Origin: Arthrobacter endolithicus
GTDB lineage: Bacteria > Actinomycetota > Actinomycetes > Actinomycetales > Micrococcaceae
DNA: 64,000 bases
Assembly (NCBI RefSeq): GCF_026627425.1
Contig: NZ_JAPNLH010000001.1
Span: 62,001 to 126,000, forward strand
Direction of reading: 5' to 3'
Below the pieces are notes generated by a model that was not told the origin of the DNA, ran no database searches, and worked only from the letters and a program-made list of their open reading frames with translations. Positions 43,030 to 51,558 of this stretch are shown here, one piece after another. The position numbers and the translations under genes were made by a program. Numbering within the stretch: the first letter of the stretch is position 1; each line of letters starts with the position of its first letter.

Positions 43030-43548
43030 TCAGGACGGAAGCGGCCCTGTGTTGCCAGGCATATGCGCGAACACCAGCGTGGTCTCGGTGTGGCTGACCA
43101 CCGGGTCGGTAGTGAGATTATCCAGCACCCAGTCGCGCAGCACATCCGTGTTGGGCACGGCAATATGCAACAAATAGTCCACCGATCCGGAAACGTGGAA
43201 CGTGGACAGGACCTCGGGGAGCCGCGGAACCGTGCCGGTGAACCTATCGATCTGGTCCCTGTCATGGGCGCGCAGCCGGACGGCGATGAGCGCCTGTACG
43301 CTTCGGCCGACGGCGCTGAGATTCAGGTTCGCGTGAAAGCCCTCGATCGCGCCGCGGTCAATGAGTGCGCGGGTGCGCATGAGCGCGGTCGACGGCGCAA
43401 TGCCCACCGCCTCGGCTAGGTCCCGGTTGGTGATCCGCGCGTCCGTCACCAGCGCGTCAATGATCTGGCGGTCGACGGCGTCCAACGGGTCCGCGGTCCG
43501 CGCGGCTGCGGGCGGGGAGCGCCGGGGGGATTTCGCGGCTGACGTCAT
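43030..43548 (-). CDS. Lrp/AsnC-family transcriptional regulator
   Basis: A 172-residue regulator: winged helix DAVDRQIIDALVTDARITNRDLAEAVGIAPSTALMRTRALIDRG and RAM domain with TFHVSGSVDYLLHIAVPNTDVLRDWVLDNL. The stop is one base from the stop of the convergent PLP enzyme gene, a pairing that suggests amino-acid-responsive control of that enzyme. Confidence 0.9.
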   Translation of the reverse strand: MTSAAKSPRRSPPAAARTADPLDAVDRQIIDALVTDARITNRDLAEAVGIAPSTALMRTRALIDRGAIEGFHANLNLSAVGRSVQALIAVRLRAHDRDQIDRFTGTVPRLPEVLSTFHVSGSVDYLLHIAVPNTDVLRDWVLDNLTTDPVVSHTETTLVFAHMPGNTGPLPS

Positions 43549-43664
43549 GGAAGCTCCCTCACTGCTCGAACATTACACGCGAAATTCTATCAGTACCCGA
43601 ATTTTCTGCACCCTTTCTCGTGCGGCGGATGGAGCCACAATCGCGCATCGGCCATCCTGCGCGC

Positions 43665-44951
43665 TTAGCCGTCCCGGCCGGGGACGCCGCTGGGCAGGAG
43701 CAGCAGCGCCGTCGCCGCGGCCAGCACGCCGAGAGCGGCCAGCACCGCCACCAGCGCGGACCAGCCGGCGGATTGGAAGACAAATCCCGAAGCCCAGCCG
43801 ATAGCGCTGGAGCCTGCGTAGTAGCTCAGGTTGTAGATCGATGCTGCCTGCGCCCGTCCTGCCTGCGCCGGCCCGGTCCTTCCTGTCTTCACGCCTCTGA
43901 CCGGGGCCAGGCCGCCGGTCCAGCCGGAAGCAACGCTGTGGGCGCCGAAGAACCCGGCCGTGAAGAACACCAGTCCCAGCAGGATCAGCGGCAGCGGCGC
44001 GAGCGCTGTGATCGACAGCCCGGCGGTCATCACTGCGATACTGCCGAGCAGAATATTCCGGCGTCCGGCCCGCACCGAGAGTGCCGCAGCCCACCGTGAG
44101 GAGACCGTTCCGGCAAGGTACGCCAGAAAAATCAGGGCGACGGCGGCCATCGGCAGCAGGTAGGGAGGTGCTTCCAGCCGAAATCCCATGTAATTGTAGA
44201 CGCTGACAAAAGACCCCATGAGCAGGAACGCCTCGGTATAGAGGGCCAGGAGCCGCCTGTCCCGCAGGGCCGGCAGCAGCCGGGACAAGGCCCGGCCAAA
44301 GCCCACCCGCGGCGCAGGCGTGAAACCGCGTGGCGCTGGTGCCAGCACTAGAAAGCCCACAGCCGCGGCGGCGGACACAACCGAAACGCCCAGAATTCCG
44401 ATCCGCCAGCCGGCAAGCTCGCCGATCGGTCCCGCGAGAAGCCGGCCCAGCAGGCCTCCCACCGTGGTTCCTGCCACGTATGCCCCAGCCGCCATCGCGG
44501 CATGGACCTTATTGATCTCCTCGTTCAGATAGGCAATGGCCAGGGCCGGGATCCCGCCCAGCGCCATTCCTTCCAGCGTACGCAGCACCAGCAGCACGGA
44601 AAAAGTGGGCGACAGCGGCGACAGCAACCCCAAGATGGTGGCTGCGATAATGGCGGTCCCCATCACCGGCACCCGGCCGAATCGGTCCGCAGCAAAGGAC
44701 CAGGGGATAACGGTCACCGCCAGCCCGATAGTCGCCACGGAGATGGTCAGCCCCGCCTGCGCTGCGGTGATCTTCAATCCCTGCGCCAGCAGCGGTAACA
44801 GACCCTGGACGGAATACAACTGTGCAAAGGTTGCCACTCCGGCGCAGAGCAACGCCAACAAAATCCGTCGGTACGCCAGGCTGCCCTTGTTATGACCGAG
44901 CCACATCGGATCAGGTGCCAGGTTCCGGGAGTTCTGCAGGAGCTTCTTCAC
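43665..44951 (-). CDS. MFS transporter, YnfM-like
   Basis: A 428-residue 12-helix protein. FAQLYSVQGLLPLLAQGLKITAAQAGLTISVATIGLAVTVIPW precedes FAADRFGRVPVM (motif A), and RTLEGMALGGIPALAIAYLNEEI is typical of the YnfM/arabinose-efflux-like group. GTG start with GAGGA directly before it; a later ATG (MWLGHNKG) is an alternative. Substrate unknown. Confidence 0.87.
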   Translation of the reverse strand: MKKLLQNSRNLAPDPMWLGHNKGSLAYRRILLALLCAGVATFAQLYSVQGLLPLLAQGLKITAAQAGLTISVATIGLAVTVIPWSFAADRFGRVPVMGTAIIAATILGLLSPLSPTFSVLLVLRTLEGMALGGIPALAIAYLNEEINKVHAAMAAGAYVAGTTVGGLLGRLLAGPIGELAGWRIGILGVSVVSAAAAVGFLVLAPAPRGFTPAPRVGFGRALSRLLPALRDRRLLALYTEAFLLMGSFVSVYNYMGFRLEAPPYLLPMAAVALIFLAYLAGTVSSRWAAALSVRAGRRNILLGSIAVMTAGLSITALAPLPLILLGLVFFTAGFFGAHSVASGWTGGLAPVRGVKTGRTGPAQAGRAQAASIYNLSYYAGSSAIGWASGFVFQSAGWSALVAVLAALGVLAAATALLLLPSGVPGRDG

Positions 44952-45019
44952 TCCTCTAGCTTAGAAACATCTTCGCCGCAGGACCGCGCCGATGTGCTGC
45001 GGCACTCACTGCTGGACAA

Positions 45020-45071
45020 ACCGGATGCTGGTTATGCGAAGGTAACGACCGGATGCTGGTTATGCGAAGGT
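45020..45071. repeat. 24-bp direct repeat, 28-bp period
   Basis: Two identical 24-base copies (45020-45043 and 45048-45071; they begin ACCGGATGCTGGTTATGC) separated by 4 bases. They occupy most of the upstream region of the BadF-family kinase gene. Confidence 0.9.
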
Positions 45072-45095
45072 TCGGCCGCGGATGGCTAGTCTGAG

Positions 45096-46022
45096 GTGGT
45101 GACTATTGAACATGGCGGCACCGCTTCCCTCCCCGGAATTAACTCTGGCCGGGGCAGCATTATCGGACTGGATATCGGTGGTTCCAAGACCAGGGGGATT
45201 CACTGGGTAGACGGCAAGCTGCGCGCGGATGCAGAGGCCGGCAGTGCGAATGTGCAGAACGTCAGCCGTGCCGAAGCCTCGGTCAATCTGCGTGAGTTGT
45301 TCGCCCGCTTGGACGCCGCGGACGTGTCCCGGGTCTACGCCGGTTCCGGCGGGGTGGACACGGACGACGACGCCGCGGCGCTGGCTGCGCTGCTTGCCCC
45401 CTGGGCTCCCGACGCCAAGATCACGGTGGTCCATGACACCCGCCTGTTGCTGGCCGCAGGGGGTGCCGATACCGGGATTGCCGTGATCGCCGGAACGGGG
45501 TCCGCTGCCTGGGGAGTCAACGAGGACGGCGCTCAGGCCCGGGCGGGTGGCTGGGGCTACCTGCTCGGAGATGAGGGCAGCGGCTACTGGTTCGGACGCG
45601 AAGCCGTACGGCACAGCCTGCACCGGATGAACCTTGACCTGCCGCCCGATCGGCTCACGTCCGCGCTGCTGGCCAAGTGCGGACTGCAGAATCCGGGGGA
45701 GCTGATAGCCCACTTTCACGGCGATACGGGGCGGCGCTACTGGGCCGCCCTGTCGCCGGTGGTTTTTGCCGCCGCGGCCGAGGGACACCGCGGGAGCCTG
45801 GCGATGATTGACCGTGCGGGCACGGACCTGGCGGCGCTCGCAGCCCAATGCGCCGCTCAGCTGACGGTCTCCGGCCCAATAGTGCTCGGCGGCGGCGCGG
45901 GAATGCATCAACTACCGCTGCAGCAGGCCTTCAAAACTCATTTGGCCGCCGTCGGCCTGACCGACGTGCACGTGCTGGAGCAGGATCCGATTTTTGGCGT
46001 GCTCAAGCTCGCCGCCGGCTGA
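45096..46022 (+). CDS. BadF/BadG/BcrA/BcrD-family ATPase, probable N-acetylglucosamine kinase
   Basis: A 308-residue sugar-kinase-fold protein. LDIGGSKTRGIHWVDGK is the phosphate-1 loop, VYAGSGGVDTDDD the second, and VIAGTGSAAWGVNEDG with GGWGYLLGDEGSGYWFGREAVR match GlcNAc kinases of this family; ISGPIVLGGGAG-like residues (SGPIVLGGGAGM) form the adenosine site. Starts GTGGTG at 45096/45099. A direct repeat sits upstream. Confidence 0.82.
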   Translation: MVTIEHGGTASLPGINSGRGSIIGLDIGGSKTRGIHWVDGKLRADAEAGSANVQNVSRAEASVNLRELFARLDAADVSRVYAGSGGVDTDDDAAALAALLAPWAPDAKITVVHDTRLLLAAGGADTGIAVIAGTGSAAWGVNEDGAQARAGGWGYLLGDEGSGYWFGREAVRHSLHRMNLDLPPDRLTSALLAKCGLQNPGELIAHFHGDTGRRYWAALSPVVFAAAAEGHRGSLAMIDRAGTDLAALAAQCAAQLTVSGPIVLGGGAGMHQLPLQQAFKTHLAAVGLTDVHVLEQDPIFGVLKLAAG

Positions 46023-46164
46023 GCAGAACGGCCACTTGTGGCCTACGCACCCGGAACGGACGGCCGGGCCGGGCCGGGCGGCTGTGCCGCGCCGTGTCTG
46101 CCGTACGATCCCCTTTGGCTACGATGGGTGGCGGGCAATGAGGTCGTGTGGATACGGTAGGGCT

Positions 46165-47553
46165 ATGACTTCATACAAGAGCGTCAACCCGGCCACCGGC
46201 GAAACGGTGCAGGAATTTCCGTCCGCGACGGATGCGGACATCCAAACTGCGATGCAGGCCTCGCATGCGGCGTTTGGGTCCTGGCGGACTACGGACGTGG
46301 CCGAGCGGAGCCGGATCCTCACCCAGGTGGCGGCGCTGTACACCGAACGCAAGGAAGAGCTCGCGGAGATCATTACCCTGGAAATGGGTAAGCCCGTCCG
46401 TGAAGCGCAGGGCGAGGTGGATCTGGTCGCGAGCATCTACAGCTATTACGCCACCGAGGGGCCCCGCTTCATGCAGGATGAAACGTTGGACGCGGTGGAC
46501 GGCGGGGATGCAGTGGTGCGCACCGAGCCTATTGGTTCGCTGGTGGGGATCATGCCGTGGAACTACCCGTATTACCAGGTGGCTCGGTTTGCAGCGCCGA
46601 ACCTGATGCTGGGGAACACGGTGTTGCTTAAGCATGCGGAAAACTGCCCCCAGTCCGCGCAGGCGATCGAGCAGATCTTCCGGGACGCAGGGCTGCCTGC
46701 GGATGCTTACATCAATATTTTTGCCAGCAAGGAACAAATTGCCGACATGATTGCTGACCCTCGCATCCAGGGTGTCTCCCTGACGGGCAGCGAACGGGCA
46801 GGGTCGGCTATTGGCGAGGTAGCTGGCCGCAACCTCAAACGCTACGTGCTGGAGCTGGGCGGCTCCGATCCGTTCATTGTGCTGGACAGCGATGACATGG
46901 ACGCCACCGTGAAGGCGGCGGTGGCGGGTCGGATGGGCAATGCCGGCCAGGCCTGCACTGCGTCCAAACGCTTCATCGTGCTCGAGGACTACTATCAGGA
47001 GTTCGTGGAAAAGTTCACCGCACGCGCTGCCGCGATGCAGCCGGGGGATCCCTCGGACCCGGCGACGAGGTTGGGCCCGCTGTCCTCGCAAAGTGCTGCC
47101 GATTCCCTGGCAGAGCAGGTCGACGACGCCGTCGCCAAGGGCGCTACGGTGCACACCGGCGGCGGCAAGGTGGACGGGCCCGGCTCGTATTTTGCTCCGA
47201 CGGTGCTCACCGGCGTCACCAGGGAAATGCGCGCCTACACCGAGGAGCTGTTCGGACCGGCGGCAGTGATCTACAAGGTCGCCAGCGCCGAGGAGGCCGT
47301 GGATTTGGCCAATGCGTCGCCATTCGGGCTGGGCGGTTCGGTTTTCAGCGCCAGCCCGGAGAAGGCCAAAGACGTCGCGGATCGGCTGGACACGGGGATG
47401 GTGTGGATCAATTCGGTGACCGGAACCCAGGCAGACCTGCCCTTTGGCGGAGTAAAGCGCTCCGGAGTGGGAAGAGAGCTGGCCAAGTTCGGCATGAACG
47501 AGTTCGTCAATAAGAAGCTCATCCGCCAGCCCGCAGCCCGGCCGGCCAAATAG
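46165..47553 (+). CDS. gabD: Aldehyde dehydrogenase, succinate-semialdehyde dehydrogenase type
   Basis: A 462-residue NAD(P)-dependent dehydrogenase. IMPWNYPYYQVARFAAPNLMLGN binds cofactor, VLELGGSDPFIVLDSDD holds the catalytic Glu, and GNAGQACTASKRF has the catalytic Cys near residue 264. YATEGPRFMQDETLD and the short N-terminus match the GabD1-like group, which oxidises succinate semialdehyde. The ATG at 46165 was chosen; the upstream open frame is not family-like. A long inverted repeat follows. Confidence 0.88.
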   Translation: MTSYKSVNPATGETVQEFPSATDADIQTAMQASHAAFGSWRTTDVAERSRILTQVAALYTERKEELAEIITLEMGKPVREAQGEVDLVASIYSYYATEGPRFMQDETLDAVDGGDAVVRTEPIGSLVGIMPWNYPYYQVARFAAPNLMLGNTVLLKHAENCPQSAQAIEQIFRDAGLPADAYINIFASKEQIADMIADPRIQGVSLTGSERAGSAIGEVAGRNLKRYVLELGGSDPFIVLDSDDMDATVKAAVAGRMGNAGQACTASKRFIVLEDYYQEFVEKFTARAAAMQPGDPSDPATRLGPLSSQSAADSLAEQVDDAVAKGATVHTGGGKVDGPGSYFAPTVLTGVTREMRAYTEELFGPAAVIYKVASAEEAVDLANASPFGLGGSVFSASPEKAKDVADRLDTGMVWINSVTGTQADLPFGGVKRSGVGRELAKFGMNEFVNKKLIRQPAARPAK

Positions 47554-47555
47554 CT

Positions 47556-47616
47556 CGTCCAGCCGGCACCTCCAGCCCATGGCGCTACGGGAGCGGCCGG
47601 AGGTGCCGGCTGGACG
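47556..47616 (+). terminator. 18-bp perfect inverted repeat after the aldehyde dehydrogenase gene
   Basis: The arms 47556-47573 and 47599-47616 (CGTCCAGCCGGCACCTCC and its exact complement) enclose a 25-base loop, starting 3 bases after the stop. A terminator role is inferred; no T-run is present. Confidence 0.65.
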
Positions 47617-47748
47617 GGCAGGACGGTCCTGGCTGTGTGCCGAAAGCTTACGACCGGGCTTTACAGTGGAAAATCACTCTGCTTATGATCATCAGGCACA
47701 GGGAACAAATCCTGACCGCGATGGCCGCCAATAGTGAGGAACCCCACG

Positions 47749-48951
47749 ATGGCAGTATCAGACGCCCGGATCTCCGTGCCCGATTCAATTGCTCTGACGC
47801 CGCAGATGGATGCGGCAACCGGCAAGCCCACCGCCGGATCAGGGGCGAAGCCCATGATCGAATTCACCTCAATCACCAAGCGCTATCTGGACAACCAGCC
47901 CGCGGTGGATGATCTGTCGATGACCATCGACAAGGGTGCCATCACCGTCTTCGTTGGCCCTTCGGGCTGCGGTAAAACGACCTCGCTGAGGATGATCAAC
48001 AGGATGGTGGAGCCCACCAGTGGCACCATCACCGTCGATGGCAGGGACGTTTCCGCCGTTCCCGCCGCGTCGCTTCGCCGGTCCATGGGCTATGTCATGC
48101 AGTCCGCCGGCCTGCTCCCGCACCGGACCGTGACGGATAACGTGGCCACCGTGCTGCGGCTCAATAAGGTGCCGCGTGCCCAAGCGCGGCGCAGGGCAGA
48201 GGAGCTCCTTGACGTCGTCGGCCTCTCCGCCGGGATGGGCAAGCGGTACCCCAGCCAGCTCTCCGGCGGCCAGCAGCAGCGGGTTGGGGTGGCCCGGGCG
48301 CTGGCGGCGGACCCACCGGTGCTGCTGATGGACGAGCCGTTCAGCGCTGTGGACCCGGTGGTACGGGCGGAGCTGCAGCAGGAACTGCTCAGGCTGCAGC
48401 GGGACCTCGCAAAGACGATCGTTTTTGTCACCCACGACATCGACGAGGCCACCGTGCTGGGCGACAAGGTGGCCGTTTTTGCCACCGGCGGCCGGTTGGC
48501 GCAGTATGCTGCCGCGGAGGAGATTCTGCGGGCTCCGGTGGACGATTTCGTGGCGAATTTTGTCGGCCGGGACAGGGGATTCAGGCACTTGGCCTTCTCC
48601 ACGGCGGATGCCGTGCAGATCCATCCGGTGCGCACCACTTCCGAGGCCGAACGCGGGCAGCTTCCTGCGCAGCAGCCACCTTCGAACGCCGCCGAGTGGG
48701 TCCTTGCGGTTGATGATGCGCACCGGCCCCTCGGCTGGATCTCCCCGGCGGACGGGAGCACCCTGCTGCCCGGCGGTTCCCTGTTCCACGAGGGGGATAC
48801 GCTGCGCCGCGCACTGGATGCAGTGCTTTCATCGCCAGCCGGGCTTGGCGTCGCCGTCGACGACGCCGGCACTGTCACCGGCGTCGTTAAGGCACCTGAA
48901 GTGCTCGGCGCCATCGAAAACGCGCGGCGGCTGCGCGAAGGCGGCCTCTAG
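47749..48951 (+). CDS. Osmoprotectant ABC transporter ATPase, OpuCA/ProV type
   Basis: A 400-residue ATPase. Walker A is GPSGCGKTT, the signature LSGGQQQRVGVARAL, Walker B VLLMDEPFSAVDP and the switch FVTHDIDEA. After the ATPase domain come CBS-like halves (WVLAVDDAHRPLGWISP; VAVDDAGTVTGVV), which in OpuC proteins sense ionic strength. The first gene of a four-gene operon. GAGGA before the ATG at 47749 supports that start; MIEF at 47854 is where most homologues begin. Confidence 0.92.
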   Translation: MAVSDARISVPDSIALTPQMDAATGKPTAGSGAKPMIEFTSITKRYLDNQPAVDDLSMTIDKGAITVFVGPSGCGKTTSLRMINRMVEPTSGTITVDGRDVSAVPAASLRRSMGYVMQSAGLLPHRTVTDNVATVLRLNKVPRAQARRRAEELLDVVGLSAGMGKRYPSQLSGGQQQRVGVARALAADPPVLLMDEPFSAVDPVVRAELQQELLRLQRDLAKTIVFVTHDIDEATVLGDKVAVFATGGRLAQYAAAEEILRAPVDDFVANFVGRDRGFRHLAFSTADAVQIHPVRTTSEAERGQLPAQQPPSNAAEWVLAVDDAHRPLGWISPADGSTLLPGGSLFHEGDTLRRALDAVLSSPAGLGVAVDDAGTVTGVVKAPEVLGAIENARRLREGGL

Positions 48952-49649
48952 TGACCTGGTTGATTGCCAACCTCAGCGAGGTGCTCTCGCTGGCTGGGCT
49001 GCACTTGTATCAGTCAGTGGTTCCGTTGCTGATCAGCGTCCTGATTGCCGTACCGCTGGCCCAGCTGGCGCGGATGAATAAGACGCTTCGGGGCGTCCTG
49101 CTCTTCGCCGGTTCCATTCTCTACACCGTTCCGTCGCTGGCGCTGTTTGTGATTTTGCCGGTCATATTGGGCACCCGGATCCTGGACATGGCCAACGTCA
49201 TGGTGGCACTGGTGATTTACGCCGTGGCCCTGCTGCTGCGATCGACGTTGGATGCGCTCGACTCGGTTGACGACGGCATCCGGCAGGCAGCGGTGGCGAT
49301 GGGGTACAAGCCGTTCATGCGCTTTCTGACCGTGGACCTGCCGCTGTCCGTGCCGGTGCTTTTCGCCGGGTTGCGGGTGGTGTCCGTCAGTAACATTTCG
49401 CTGGTCAGCGTTGGCGCGCTGCTCGGGATCGGAAGTCTGGGCTCGCTGTTCACCGACGGGCTCAAGCGGGACTTCGTGACAGAGATCGTGGTCGGAATTA
49501 TCGGTACATTGTTATTGGCCCTGCTGATGGACGCTTTTCTGGTGCTGGCCCAGCGGCTGCTGACGCCGTGGCTGCGGGCCGCCGGACGGCCTTCAAAGGG
49601 CTCAGCCCAGAGCAGGGCCCGCGAAGAGCGTGCGGTGGTAGGCGCATGA
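48951..49649 (+). CDS. Osmoprotectant ABC transporter permease, OpuCB type
   Basis: A 232-residue permease starting at GTG, overlapping the ATPase by 1 base. LYQSVVPLLISVLIAVPLAQL and LYTVPSLALFVILPVILG resemble OpuCB; the coupling loop DDGIRQAAVAMGYKPFMRFLTVDLPLSVPVLFAGLR is the EAA-type motif. It should pair with the second permease in the membrane. Confidence 0.92.
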   Translation: MTWLIANLSEVLSLAGLHLYQSVVPLLISVLIAVPLAQLARMNKTLRGVLLFAGSILYTVPSLALFVILPVILGTRILDMANVMVALVIYAVALLLRSTLDALDSVDDGIRQAAVAMGYKPFMRFLTVDLPLSVPVLFAGLRVVSVSNISLVSVGALLGIGSLGSLFTDGLKRDFVTEIVVGIIGTLLLALLMDAFLVLAQRLLTPWLRAAGRPSKGSAQSRAREERAVVGA

Positions 49650-50416
49650 GCGTGCCGGCGGTGCTTCAGACGTACTCTTCGGATAATCCACTCGTTCAGG
49701 GCTACGAGTGGCTGATGGATCCGATGCACTGGCAGGGACCGGAAGGCATTCCGCTGCGGTCGCTGGAGCACTTGGGCTACAGCGGCCTGACTCTGGCCAT
49801 CGCCGTCGCCATTGCGGTGCCGATCGGGCTGTATGTCGGCCACACCGGTCGGGGACGCGTCGTCGTCATTTCGCTTGCCGGCGTGCTGCGCGCTCTGCCC
49901 ACTCTAGGCATTCTGACCCTTTTTGTGCTGCTGGCCGGGCTGGGGCTGATGCCGCCCATCTGGGCCCTGGTGTTGCTCGCTGTCCCGCCGATTCTGGCCG
50001 GAACGTACGCGGGAATCTCCGCGGTGAGTAAGGACACGGTCGACGCCGCACGAAGCATGGGGATGACCGAGCCACAGATCCTGTTCCGGGTGGAGGTCCC
50101 CAACGCCCTGCCGGTCATCCTGGGCGGCTTCCGTGCCGGTGTCCTGCAGGTGGTGGCGACCGTCGCGGTGGTGGCATACATCAATCTGGGCGGCTTGGGG
50201 AGATTCCTAATCGACGGATTATCCGTCAGCGATTACGGCCGTGTCCTGGGCGGGGCCGTGGTGATCGCTGCACTGGCCATTTGTGTTGATATTGTGCTGG
50301 CAGGCATTCAACGCCTGGCCGTCTCACCAGGTCTCAAAGCGCCCCGACGTCTACGGGGCGATTCACCGACTGGCCGTGAAACCATCACTGCCAGCGTACA
50401 AGGAGGAAATTCATGA
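49646..50416 (+). CDS. Osmoprotectant ABC transporter permease, OpuCD type
   Basis: A 256-residue permease from the ATG at 49646, overlapping the first permease by 4 bases. EHLGYSGLTLAIAVAIAVPIGLYVGH, LRALPTLGILTLFVLLAGLG and the coupling loop SKDTVDAARSMGMTEPQILFRVEVPNALPVILGGFR are as expected for OpuCD. Confidence 0.92.
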   Translation: MSVPAVLQTYSSDNPLVQGYEWLMDPMHWQGPEGIPLRSLEHLGYSGLTLAIAVAIAVPIGLYVGHTGRGRVVVISLAGVLRALPTLGILTLFVLLAGLGLMPPIWALVLLAVPPILAGTYAGISAVSKDTVDAARSMGMTEPQILFRVEVPNALPVILGGFRAGVLQVVATVAVVAYINLGGLGRFLIDGLSVSDYGRVLGGAVVIAALAICVDIVLAGIQRLAVSPGLKAPRRLRGDSPTGRETITASVQGGNS

Positions 50417-51366
50417 CGCATATTCAGCGCCGGATGGTTGCACGCCGTGCCGTTTTTGGTCTCGCAGCGGGGGTATCGCTGACCCTGGCCCTGAGCGCGT
50501 GCGGGGGCGGCGGCGGTAATCCGCTCAAGGACCCGACCACGAGCGCCGCAGCGGGATCCGGCGGATCGGTGATCGTGGGCAGCGCGGACTTCCCGGAAAA
50601 CGCCACCATTGCCGAGATTTATGCGGGTGCGTTGAATGCCGCGGGAGTCACGGCGACCACGAAGCTCAATATCGGTTCACGCGAAATTTACTACCCGGCC
50701 CTCAAGGATGGATCGATAGATATCATTCCGGACTATAGCGGTAATCTCTTGGTCAAAGTCGATCCGAGCAACACGGCAACGGATGCCGCCAGCATCGTCA
50801 AGGCGCTCAAATCCAAGCTGGACCCCGGCCTGAGCGTGCTGGACCCGGCGAAGGCCGAGGACAAGGACGCCATGGTGGTGACCAAGGTGACGGCGCAGAA
50901 ATACAACCTCAAGTCGATCGACGATCTTGCCAAGGTCTGCGACAAGCTCACCCTTGGCGCGCCCCCTGAGTTCGCCGAGCGGTCCAATGGCTTGGCTGGA
51001 CTGAAAGCCAAGTACAACTGTGTCCCAGCGAATTTCAAAAAACTCCCCAGCGGACCCGTGACGGTGAAGGCGTTGACCAGTGATGACGTCCAGGTTGCCG
51101 ACATCTACACTACGACCCCTGACATTACCGATCAGGATCTTGTGGTGCTGGAGGACCCGAAGGGCAACTGGGCCGCGCAGCAGGTCATTCCGCTGGTGAA
51201 GACAGACAAGGTCAGCGACGCCGCCAAGACGGCATTGAACAAGGTCTCCAGCCTGCTCACCACCGATGACCTGATCTCGCTGAACCGCATGGTCAGCGGC
51301 GACCAAAAGTTGGATCCGAAGGCCGCAGCCGCAACCTGGCTCAAGGATAAGGGCATCACGAAGTAG
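50413..51366 (+). CDS. Osmoprotectant-binding lipoprotein, OpuCC/OsmX type
   Basis: A 317-residue lipoprotein. The signal peptide ends in the lipobox LSAC with Cys30. The mature part has SVIVGSADFPENATIAEIYAGAL, IGSREIYYPALKDGSIDIIPDYSGNLL and QVADIYTTTPDI, the pattern of glycine-betaine/choline-type binding proteins. AAGGAGGA precedes the ATG; 4-base overlap with the permease gene completes the operon. Confidence 0.93.
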   Translation: MTHIQRRMVARRAVFGLAAGVSLTLALSACGGGGGNPLKDPTTSAAAGSGGSVIVGSADFPENATIAEIYAGALNAAGVTATTKLNIGSREIYYPALKDGSIDIIPDYSGNLLVKVDPSNTATDAASIVKALKSKLDPGLSVLDPAKAEDKDAMVVTKVTAQKYNLKSIDDLAKVCDKLTLGAPPEFAERSNGLAGLKAKYNCVPANFKKLPSGPVTVKALTSDDVQVADIYTTTPDITDQDLVVLEDPKGNWAAQQVIPLVKTDKVSDAAKTALNKVSSLLTTDDLISLNRMVSGDQKLDPKAAAATWLKDKGITK

Positions 51367-51440
51367 CCCAGATCTATAAATAGCCTGGGCCGATAAGTTG
51401 CCCGGGCCGATAACTAGCCCGGACCCGATCGGTGGTCCCG

Positions 51441-51476
51441 GCACCCGGACCCTTCGGCTAGCCGAAAGCCGGGTGC
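51441..51476 (+). terminator. Hairpin after the osmoprotectant operon
   Basis: GCACCCGG (51441-51448) pairs with CCGGGTGC (51469-51476), and inside them TTCGGC pairs with GCCGAA. ACTTTTCG follows a few bases later. It is a probable terminator for the four-gene operon. Confidence 0.65.
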
Positions 51477-51558
51477 AGGGGCCACTTTTCGTGGATTGGC
51501 CTCTGCGGCGCGCGCGAGGACGACGTCTGCGCCCGGGAGGATATGCAATATTTGGTAG

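Noticed and set aside
46171-47580. 469-residue minus-strand frame covering the aldehyde dehydrogenase gene
   Set aside because: No recognisable domain; the opposite strand encodes a complete enzyme.
51389-51413. Two GCCGATAA boxes (51389-51396 and 51406-51413), identical to the classical sigma-28 -10
   Set aside because: They lie in a 17-bp tandem repeat after the osmoprotectant operon, no CTAAC or TAAA occurs 15 bases upstream, and no flagellar gene follows.
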